A model generated the notes under the pieces. That model was not told the origin of the DNA, did not search any database, and worked only from the letters and a program-made list of their open reading frames with translations. From NCBI GenBank assembly GCA_025351455.1, contig JANXVW010000033.1:1-45925 (forward strand): a DNA stretch of 45,925 bases. The letters are read 5' to 3'. The stretch comes from Betaproteobacteria bacterium. Its GTDB lineage: Bacteria > Pseudomonadota > Gammaproteobacteria > Burkholderiales > JACQAP01. The translations under genes and the position numbers were made by a program. Shown piece by piece: positions 39,023 to 45,925 of the stretch (position 1 is the first letter of the stretch; every line of letters starts with the position of its first letter).

Positions 39023-40429
39023 TCAGCGGCGGGCGATACGCGGATTGCTGTAGATCGTCACGCGCTGGCCTATGCGCAGGTTGTTGCCCGACAGGTGGTT
39101 CCATTCTTTCAGGGCGGCCACCGTGACGCGGTGTTTCAATGCGATGAGGTAGAGGCTGTCGCCGTTCTTTACGCGATAGACTACGCGGCTACCGTATAAA
39201 TCCTCGGGTGCCTGAAATTCCGGACTGTTCCAGGTTTCATCCAGGTTCGAAGCATTGGCGTCTTCATTCATCGGCACCAGCAACGACCGGCCGGGTCGAA
39301 CCGCGACATGATGGTTGATCCCGTTGATCTCCCGCAAGCGTGCTGGCGTGATGCCGAATTTCGCGGCGACCGAATCCGGATTCTCGTTCTTCTTCAGCGT
39401 ATAGGTCTGCCACGACACCAGGGGCTGGTCATAGTCCTTCAGGTTGGCTGAGAAAATACCCGCCTTTTCGACCGGCAGCAGGAGGGTGCGCGATCCATTC
39501 GACATGATGACCGGACGCGTATGGCCGGGATTGAGCGAGCGGAAGTCATCGACCGACATTTCCGCCAGTCGCGCGGCGACCTGCATGTCGATGTGCTCCG
39601 GGGTCGATACGGCCGTGAAATACGGCTGGTTGGGGATGTCTTCGAGCGGGAAGCTCAACAGCGCTGGTTTCATGATGATGTTCTTCACCGCCTGCAGCTT
39701 GGGCAGGTAGTTGCGCGTCTCGCGCGGCATCCGCAGGTTAAGGTAGCTGGTTGGCTTGCGCTTCGCCCGGTTGCTTGCGATGGCGCGACGCACGCCGTTC
39801 TCGCCCCAGTTGTACGCCGCCAGAGCCAACTGCCAGTCATCGAATTCCGCATGCAATTTTTCCAGGTAGTCCAGCGCGGCGCCGGTGGCGGTGAGTACAT
39901 CGCGGCGTCCGTCGTACCACCAGTTCTGCTGCAGCCCGTAGCGTTTTCCGGTGGAAGGCATGAACTGCCATATCCCGACGGCGCGGGCGCGCGAATAGGC
40001 TATAGGGTTGTAGGCGCTCTCGATCATCGGCAGCAGCGCCACTTCCATCGGCATGTGGCGCTTGTCGATTTCCTCGACGATGTAATACAGATAAAGGCGG
40101 CTGCGCTCGATCATGCGCTGGAAGTAATCGGGGTGATTCAGGAACCAGGCCTCGTGGCGCGCAACGAGTTGGCTGTCGAGCATGGGCAGGGCGAAGCCGT
40201 CGCGCACGCGTTTCCACAGGCTCTCCGGTGCAGGCGTAAGCGGCGTGACAGTAAGGGGCGTTTCAGGTTGCGCTTCCACCGGCGCATCCAGTTTCAACTC
40301 ATTGCGTGCGGGTGCCGGTGGCGACGTCGGGTCCGTGGGCGTCTGGACGGCGACAGGTACGTCAGCCTGGAGTGGGGAGGTTGCTGCAAAGATGCAGACA
40401 CCGGCGAGAATCGCAAGTAATTTCTTCAT
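39023..40429 (-). CDS. mltD: membrane-bound lytic murein transglycosylase D-like (SLT + LysM)
   Basis: MPMEVALLPMIESAYNPIAYSRARAVGIWQFMPSTGKRYGLQQNWWYDGRRDVLTATGAALDYLEKLH; C-terminal YRVKNGDSLYLIALKHRVTVAALKEWNHLSGNNLRIGQRVTIY LysM. Confidence 0.93.
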   Translation of the reverse strand: MKKLLAILAGVCIFAATSPLQADVPVAVQTPTDPTSPPAPARNELKLDAPVEAQPETPLTVTPLTPAPESLWKRVRDGFALPMLDSQLVARHEAWFLNHPDYFQRMIERSRLYLYYIVEEIDKRHMPMEVALLPMIESAYNPIAYSRARAVGIWQFMPSTGKRYGLQQNWWYDGRRDVLTATGAALDYLEKLHAEFDDWQLALAAYNWGENGVRRAIASNRAKRKPTSYLNLRMPRETRNYLPKLQAVKNIIMKPALLSFPLEDIPNQPYFTAVSTPEHIDMQVAARLAEMSVDDFRSLNPGHTRPVIMSNGSRTLLLPVEKAGIFSANLKDYDQPLVSWQTYTLKKNENPDSVAAKFGITPARLREINGINHHVAVRPGRSLLVPMNEDANASNLDETWNSPEFQAPEDLYGSRVVYRVKNGDSLYLIALKHRVTVAALKEWNHLSGNNLRIGQRVTIYSNPRIARR

Positions 40430-40483
40430 TTACCAATGCAAGATATTGATATTTATTGGTATCTTAGCAGAGGATTCAGCCTA

Positions 40484-40501
40484 GTCAAGGTAAACCTTGA
40501 C
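40484..40501. promoter_or_regulatory. Short perfect inverted repeat in gloB-mltD gap (operator or weak hairpin)
   Basis: GTCAAGGT-aa-ACCTTGAC; no T-tract. Confidence 0.35.
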
Positions 40502-40541
40502 CCAAGCGGGCAACGCGCATCTGACCCCACGGAAACGAGGG

Positions 40542-41312
40542 CTAAAAGCTGTCCTTCCATTGGCGCAAGGTCGTGAACACGTCGACCGAACCGGATAGCG
40601 CACGCCCCGCGCGACGGCTGGCCGACGCGGCCACGGCAGGGTCCCCTCCACGCATGAAGGGATTGGCCGCCAGTTCCAATGCGATGGTCGAGGGCAGAGA
40701 AGGATGGCCGGCCGCGAGTGCGGCCCGGGCCGAGGCTTCGCGCCGGTCTAAGGCAGGGTTGTCCGGATCCGCGGCGCGGGCAAAACGCAGATTCGAAAGT
40801 GTGTATTCGTGGGCGCAATACACCAGCGTGTCGCCGGGGAGTGCTGCAAATTTCGCGAGCGACGAGTGCATTTGCGCCGCCGTGCCTTCGAACAATCGCC
40901 CGCAACCGCAGGAAAACAGCGTGTCGCCGCAGAACAGCACGCCTTCGCCGTAGTAGGCGATGTGCCCCGCAGTGTGGCCTGGGACATCTAGCACGCCCAG
41001 AGTGAGGCCCACACCGGGGACTTCAATGGTGTCTCCCTCCTTGAGCGCTCTGGTGATGCCGGGAATTTTCTCGCGCGCCGGGCCGAATACCGGTACGTTA
41101 TACTTCGCGAGCAGCCTGGTGTTGCCGCCGACGTGATCGCCATGGTGGTGGGTGGTCAGGATCGCCGCGAGCTGCAGTTTTTCGCTGGACAGATATTCGA
41201 GGACCGGCTCGGCGTCGCCCGGGTCCACGACAACGGCGACGGCGCCCGTGCGCACGCACCAGATATAGTTGTCCTGGAATGCGCGGATGGGAACGATGGT
41301 GATGGTATTCAT
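40542..41312 (-). CDS. gloB: hydroxyacylglutathione hydrolase (glyoxalase II)
   Basis: TTHHHGDHVGGNTRLL metallo-beta-lactamase motif; GHTAGHIAYYGEGVLFCGDTLFSCGCGRLFEG; YCAHEYTLSNLRFA. Confidence 0.96.
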   Translation of the reverse strand: MNTITIVPIRAFQDNYIWCVRTGAVAVVVDPGDAEPVLEYLSSEKLQLAAILTTHHHGDHVGGNTRLLAKYNVPVFGPAREKIPGITRALKEGDTIEVPGVGLTLGVLDVPGHTAGHIAYYGEGVLFCGDTLFSCGCGRLFEGTAAQMHSSLAKFAALPGDTLVYCAHEYTLSNLRFARAADPDNPALDRREASARAALAAGHPSLPSTIALELAANPFMRGGDPAVAASASRRAGRALSGSVDVFTTLRQWKDSF

Positions 41313-41340
41313 GCGGGTATCTTTTATTTTATAAAACTGA

Positions 41341-42114
41341 ATGTCAATCAACGCCGCGCCCGTCAGTCTCTCCGAATGGTTTTCCACGCCGCTGGGCGCA
41401 CGCCTCCTTGACATCGAACTGAACTACTTCGACCGCGAACTCGCTGATGTGTTCGGATTCAACGCAATCCAGCTCGGCCTTCCGGAATACCCATACTTGC
41501 GTGCCAATCGTATTACGTTTCGCTGCGTGACGGGCTGCGACGGCCCGGTCGGCGTGCGTTCCGATCCGTGTGCATTGCCGCTGCAGACCGCGTCGATCGA
41601 TCTTGTCGTATTGCCGCATACCCTGGAATTCAGCAGCAATCCACACCAGGTGCTGCGCGAGGTTTCGCGGGTCCTGATGCCGGAGGGGCACGTGGTGCTG
41701 TCGGGATTCAATCCGTGGAGCCTGTGGGGCGCGCGCCGCCTCACCGCGCGGCGCGAAGGTGCCTATCCATGGTGCGGTCAGTTCATTAATCTGCCGCGGA
41801 TCAAGGACTGGATGGCATTGCTCGGATTTGAACTCGCCGGCGGACGCATGTGCAGCTACGCGCCGCCATTGGCCAGCGAAAAATGGTCGCGTCGCTGGAG
41901 CTTCATGGAATCGGCGGGGGATCGCTGGTGGCCGTTTGCCGGCGGCGTTTACTACCTGCACGGCATCAAACGGGTCCAGGGGATGCGCCTGATCACGCCG
42001 CAGTGGAAGGCAGTGCAGGTGAAGAAGAAAGCGCTGGCCGCGGTGCCGCACAAAACCAACGGGCGCGACGACGCGATGGCGGCGCGGACCAATCATGCCG
42101 GAGATCCGCAGTGA
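41341..42114 (+). CDS. SAM-dependent methyltransferase, divergent from gloB
   Basis: [55 protein letters not shown]. Confidence 0.85.
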   Translation: MSINAAPVSLSEWFSTPLGARLLDIELNYFDRELADVFGFNAIQLGLPEYPYLRANRITFRCVTGCDGPVGVRSDPCALPLQTASIDLVVLPHTLEFSSNPHQVLREVSRVLMPEGHVVLSGFNPWSLWGARRLTARREGAYPWCGQFINLPRIKDWMALLGFELAGGRMCSYAPPLASEKWSRRWSFMESAGDRWWPFAGGVYYLHGIKRVQGMRLITPQWKAVQVKKKALAAVPHKTNGRDDAMAARTNHAGDPQ

Positions 42115-42569
42115 ACGAAGTGGTCAATATCTATACCGATGGCGCTTGCAAGGGCAATCCCGGACCGGGCGGCTGGGGGGTCTGGATGAAATGGGCCGAC
42201 CACGAAAAGGAGTTCTGCGGCGGCGAAGCGGAAACGACGAACAACCGCATGGAAATGATGGCGGTGATCGAAGCCCTGGCTTCGCTCAAGCGCAGTTGCA
42301 CGGTGCGCCTGCATACCGATTCGAAGTACGTGCACGACGGCATCTCGACCTGGATACACAATTGGAAACGACGGGGCTGGCTTACCGCCGATAAAAAGCC
42401 CGTGAAGAATGTCGATCTGTGGAAACGATTGGATGAGCTGGTCCGAGGCCATGAAGTCGAGTGGGTCTGGGTCAAGGGACACGCCGGCAATCCCGGCAAC
42501 GAGAAAGCCGATGAGCTCGCGAACCTCGGCGTGGAGGAGGCGCTTCGCGCAGGGGCGAAGAAGCAGTGA
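42111..42569 (+). CDS. rnhA: ribonuclease HI
   Basis: [71 protein letters not shown] start overlapping the upstream stop. Confidence 0.97.
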   Translation: MNEVVNIYTDGACKGNPGPGGWGVWMKWADHEKEFCGGEAETTNNRMEMMAVIEALASLKRSCTVRLHTDSKYVHDGISTWIHNWKRRGWLTADKKPVKNVDLWKRLDELVRGHEVEWVWVKGHAGNPGNEKADELANLGVEEALRAGAKKQ

Positions 42570-42741
42570 TTGGTAATGAGTGAAGCGGCAGTGATTGGTA
42601 ATTGGTGATTGGTGATTAGTAAAAGGTACCGACAAAAATGCAAAAAAGTTTTATTCTTTAATCGCCAATCGCCAATCGCCAATCGCCAATCGCCAATCGC
42701 CAATCGCCAATCGCCAATCGCCAATCACCAATCACTGCTTC
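42560..42741. repeat. Heptamer-repeat element bounded by perfect 15-bp inverted repeats between rnhA and dnaQ
   Basis: GAAGCAGTGATTGGT (42560-42574) and ACCAATCACTGCTTC (42727-42741); nine perfect tandem ATCGCCA units at 42661-42723 plus one ATCACCA variant. Confidence 0.95.
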
Positions 42742-43449
42742 ATGCGCCAGATCTTCCTCGACACGGAAACGACCGGCCTCGATCCCGCACTGGGCCATCG
42801 CATAATCGAAATCGCAGCGGTGGAAATCGTGAACCGCCGCTTCTCCGACCGGCACTTCCACCAGTACGTGAACCCGGGACGTGACATCGACGCCGGCGCG
42901 CTGGAGGTGCACGGCATCACCAGTGAATTCCTCGCCGACAAACCGAAGTTTCGCGACGTGGCGAAAGACATGCTCGAATTCATCGAAGGCGCCGAGTTGA
43001 TCATCCACAACGCACCGTTCGACGTCGCGTTCCTTAATCACGAACTCGCATTGTTGGAACTGCAGGCACTCAATGTTTACTGCCCGAATGTAACTGACAC
43101 GCTGAAAATGGCGAAAGGCCTGCATCCGGGAAAGCGCAATTCGCTCGATGCATTGTGCGAACGCTACCAGATCGACAATTCCGCGCGTGCGCTGCACGGT
43201 GCGCTGCTGGATGCGCGTCTGCTGGCGGAAGTTTATCTGTCCATGACGCGAGGACAGGACAGTCTCCTGATGGACATCATCGAACCTTCTTCCGACGCCC
43301 CGGATGCGACTTTCGCGGCGGCCAGTTTGGATCTGATTGTGCAACGCGCCACGCCAGACGAGCTGCGGGATCATGAGCGTTATCTGGAGGATATAAACAA
43401 GGGCGCCAAAGTAGCCTGCTTGTGGACGGCACTGGAACAGGCCGATTGA
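42742..43449 (+). CDS. dnaQ: DNA polymerase III epsilon subunit (3'-5' proofreading exonuclease)
   Basis: MRQIFLDTETTGLDPALGHRIIEIAAVEIVNRRFSDRHFHQYVNPGRDIDAGALEVHGIT; IIHNAPFDVAFLNHEL; HGALLDARLLAEVYLSMTRGQ. Confidence 0.97.
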   Translation: MRQIFLDTETTGLDPALGHRIIEIAAVEIVNRRFSDRHFHQYVNPGRDIDAGALEVHGITSEFLADKPKFRDVAKDMLEFIEGAELIIHNAPFDVAFLNHELALLELQALNVYCPNVTDTLKMAKGLHPGKRNSLDALCERYQIDNSARALHGALLDARLLAEVYLSMTRGQDSLLMDIIEPSSDAPDATFAAASLDLIVQRATPDELRDHERYLEDINKGAKVACLWTALEQAD

Positions 43450-43519
43450 CAGGTAAAAATCAACGCCTCAATTGATTTTCGTCCCGATCCGCGTGGTCCA
43501 AGGTCGAAAATCGAGGGGC

Positions 43520-44287
43520 GGCTCTCGCCGGCAATGTGATTCTTCAACCGATAACCAGCTCCGGTTCCCTGGTGGATGGAATTAATCTCCGTATTACCAC
43601 GCCGGGAACATTGCTGATCGATGGCACTAATATAGTCCCGCCAAATTGCTGGCAAGCGGGACGGTCAGTATCAGCGCAGATGCGGTCTCCGTAAATGTCG
43701 GCAGATTTTCCGGGGTCGATCCGGCGTTCCTCAATCTGACCGCCACGGGAGAACTCGTTATCCAAGGCGGGTCCACGTCCTCGGGGGTTGCCACGGTTGC
43801 GGCAAACACCGTGAATATCACTGCGTCGAACTTCGTCATCCAGGGCGGCAGCAGTACCGGCAGTTATGCGGGAATTATTGGCGGAACCGGTAGTAGTAGG
43901 GGGACAGTCGTAAACAACATCACTTTGGCCCCCGGTGCAGGAGTGGATGCCGATGCGTTAATCGGTACGACAGGAGGCAGCCTCCTGGTTTTCGCATCAA
44001 GTTGCATCGGTTGTACCGTGCTTGCTTCCGATCCGCTGGCCAATCAGGCGATCGACGGTGGATTGTTTGGTGCGCCGGTTAATCTTGTGCTGCCGGGCTT
44101 TGTGCAGCCGAGCGGCCTGCCCGCCATTGAAATCGATACCAGCATCATCTATGCAGCGACGCTGGCGGAATCCGGCGGCGCAGCGAACACGTCCTATTCC
44201 GATGAGGACGAGGGCGAGAAGCAAGGTGTGAAGGAGGAGGGCAAGAATGATGGCAAACCGAAACGCAGCCTGCCGATGTGCATTTAG
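43520..44287 (+). pseudogene. C-terminal remnant of a TPS/filamentous-hemagglutinin-like exoprotein
   Basis: Repetitive beta-rich passenger-like sequence in two frames: AGNVILQPITSSGSLVDGINLRITTPGTLLIDGTNIVPPN, then LLASGTVSISADAVSVNVG...LVIQGGSTSSGVATVAANTVNITASNFVIQGGSS; frame shift near 43643; no N-terminal TPS domain present. Confidence 0.62.
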
Positions 44288-44553
44288 CGCGCTGCTGATC
44301 GCGGCGCTGCTCATCGGCCTCGACCGCCTGCGCCGCGTCGGCCGGTGAGGTCACGCGCGTCAGCGGCGCTCTGCTGGCCCGCAAAGCCGATGGTTCGAGC
44401 ACCCGTATCGAGTCATTTGCCTACGACCAGACCAATCCGGGAAAGGATTCCGCGTTGTTCAGCTTGCTCAAGGGCGGGCTGCGCACGATCACGGGCGCCA
44501 TCGGCAAACGCAAATCCGACGCCTATCAATTGCGCACCACGGTGGCCATTTAA
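44250..44553 (+). pseudogene. FecR-domain-like protein, frameshifted and truncated
   Basis: MANRNAACRCAFSALLIAALLIG signal-like start, then frame change to AGEVTRVSGALLARKADGSSTRIESFAYDQTNPGKDSALFSLLKGGLRTITGAIGKRKSDAYQLRTTVAI*. Confidence 0.6.
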
Positions 44554-44770
44554 AATCCTGTCGGTCGGCTAATTCGGTTTCGTGCGGAATAACTCTGTAG
44601 CGATGATCTTCGCCCCACCCGACCAGGGTGTGACCAACAATATGCCGGGTTTCAACAGCGGGCCTGCGTCAGGCAGGAACGCCGAGTGTGCCGTGCAATA
44701 GGATTTGTAATCCTGTCCTGACACGCCACGTGAGGTTCCAGTGGGCGCCGAGGGTGTCCGGCGCGGCGCG

Positions 44771-45472
44771 TTACCGCGGTGGCGGAGCCAATTCAAAGGT
44801 GACATTGCAGGAAACCGCAACGCGCGGCCGCGTTCCGCGGTAAGCATTCACGTAATGGAGCACCCATCCCGGAAAAACCAGCAGCCTTCCTGTACTTGGC
44901 CGGGCCGTGAAGGTCTTGCCTAGCAGGTCGAGCCCAGGAATCGGTAGGCCCCCGTGTCGCGGATCCACGAGGGCGAGCAATCCCGAATCGGGATGGATCG
45001 CCTCGTCTGCGTCCCCCGCATCCGGGTAGTACACCGTCGACCAATGCGCGTTCGCATGATCGTGCGGGATCGTATAGTCGCCGTTGCGCATCACCATTGC
45101 CCACGCGTGCACGCCCACGCGCATCGCCGGCAGCCCCCGATCACTTTCCTTCGCGAGACGGTCCATCGTCTCGCGTACCCGCATCACGATGTACTGGATG
45201 AGCGCACGAAAACTCGCGTCCGGACGCAGCGCAAGGTCGGTTTGCGAATGCCAGCCGCCGACGTTGCTGCGGCTGATGGAAGGGACGGAAACGGATTCGG
45301 CTACGAGACGCGCAGTAACGTCGCGGTTGACTGCATCCATGTCGGACGAAGACTCATACATGGAAACCGGAGTGGCAAAAAGCGGGACATGGCTTGCGAC
45401 CGATGCGCCGGTGAGCGCGGTCCCGCCTGAGGGAGAAAAACCACGCTGACCTACAGCCGTTGCAAGATTCAT
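44771..45472 (-). CDS. putative 2OG-Fe(II) oxygenase family protein
   Basis: SNVGGWHSQTDLALRPDASFRALIQYIVMRV; YTIPHDHANAHWSTVYYPDAGDADEAIHPDSGLLALVDPRHG; TGRLLVFPGWVLHYVNAYRGTRPRVAVSCNVTF. Confidence 0.75.
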   Translation of the reverse strand: MNLATAVGQRGFSPSGGTALTGASVASHVPLFATPVSMYESSSDMDAVNRDVTARLVAESVSVPSISRSNVGGWHSQTDLALRPDASFRALIQYIVMRVRETMDRLAKESDRGLPAMRVGVHAWAMVMRNGDYTIPHDHANAHWSTVYYPDAGDADEAIHPDSGLLALVDPRHGGLPIPGLDLLGKTFTARPSTGRLLVFPGWVLHYVNAYRGTRPRVAVSCNVTFELAPPPR

Positions 45473-45678
45473 CCGCGTGAGCTTGCATTTTCGAGGGCGA
45501 AAAAATCTTGAACGATCTTGCGCACTTGCCGGATGACACGCGCGGAAAAAATCATTGCGCGGATTGGCTGTTGTCGGATTGCGACGAGGAAATATGTATT
45601 ACAGGATGAAATATTTCCGCGAGCGAATCAGCATTTGCAATTCGCGACGGGATCGGGCGGGAACTGATTGATCAGTGC

Positions 45679-45706
45679 TGGTGGGTGGTACTGGGATCGA
45701 ACCAGT
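45679..45706 (-). repeat. Partial tRNA 3' end (T-arm + acceptor strand + CCA), candidate att site
   Basis: Reverse strand ACTGG-TTCGATC-CCAGT-ACCACCC-A-CCA; perfect 5-bp T-stem, no D- or anticodon arm upstream. Confidence 0.82.
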
Positions 45707-45753
45707 GCTACCCACCCGCAAACCCAGTACTGGCGCGGTTCTCCAGAGGGTGC

Positions 45754-45782
45754 TGTGTCATAGAATGGCGTTGTGTCATAGA
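45754..45782. repeat. Direct repeat, possible integrase arm-type or accessory sites
   Basis: TGTGTCATAGA at 45754-45764 and 45772-45782, 18 bp apart. Confidence 0.5.
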
Positions 45783-45790
45783 TTCGGGGT

Positions 45791-45925
45791 TTAGACCCTG
45801 TCCGGACGGCGCCGGTAGGCCCGTTCCGTCATGCGTGAATCGACGTGGGCGAGCAGCTTGCGGGCGTGTTCCAGGCTCTCGGCGTCGCTGCCGACCTTGG
45901 CCCGCAGATCATGTTCGGTGAAGCG
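45791..45925 (-). CDS. C-terminus of phage-type tyrosine recombinase/integrase (cut by window edge)
   Basis: RFTEHDLRAKVGSDAESLEHARKLLAHVDSRMTERAYRRRPDRV*: HDLR box, LLAHVDSRMTERAY with catalytic H and Y positions. Confidence 0.85.
   Translation of the reverse strand, partial: RFTEHDLRAKVGSDAESLEHARKLLAHVDSRMTERAYRRRPDRV

Noticed and set aside
42661-42730. Possible CRISPR array at the tandem repeats
   Set aside because: Seven-nucleotide units with no spacers and no cas genes; a microsatellite, not CRISPR.
42131-43374. Minus-strand ORFs encoding AIGDWRLAIGDWRLAIGDWRL repeat proteins
   Set aside because: The peptide repeat is just the translation of the ATCGCCA heptamer tract; the ORFs are antisense to rnhA and dnaQ.
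45679-45706. Complete tRNA gene at the right edge
   Set aside because: Only the T-arm and acceptor 3' strand with CCA can be folded; sequence to its right does not form anticodon or D arms.

Overview
This 46 kb window is mostly ordinary, densely coded chromosome and looks betaproteobacterial (inferred from gene content and synteny). From left to right it contains: (i) a fatty-acid beta-oxidation region (~1-18.8 kb) with two acyl-CoA dehydrogenases, a TetR regulator, enoyl-CoA hydratase, SDRs, acyl-CoA synthetase, FadL-type porin, FadB/FadJ-like enzyme, thiolase, ETF-QO, three thioesterase-fold genes and one enolase-superfamily enzyme; (ii) an hpnCDE-type squalene cassette on the minus strand (19.5-22.5 kb); (iii) tRNA-Leu, tig-clpP-clpX-lon-hupB, tRNA-Val, tRNA-Asp, ppiD and fabI; (iv) a Yej/Opp-like peptide ABC transporter with unusual domain architecture; (v) mltD-like, gloB, a methyltransferase, rnhA and dnaQ; (vi) a degraded accessory edge with a TPS/FHA-like exoprotein remnant, a frameshifted FecR-like remnant and a 2OG-Fe(II) oxygenase-like ORF, ending in a duplicated tRNA 3' end next to the C-terminus of a tyrosine recombinase. 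That last pair is a probable genomic-island boundary continuing off the right edge. The most interesting non-coding signals are heptamer-repeat / inverted-repeat elements at gene boundaries (rnhA/dnaQ, hpnE/hpnD, ppiD/fabI, fadB-like/thiolase, DUF2147/ETF-QO), a perfect 26-bp palindrome at the TetR gene, and the island att site. I found no CRISPR array, no intact transposase and no clear new defence system. All calls come from reading the sequence and translations; no database search was run.
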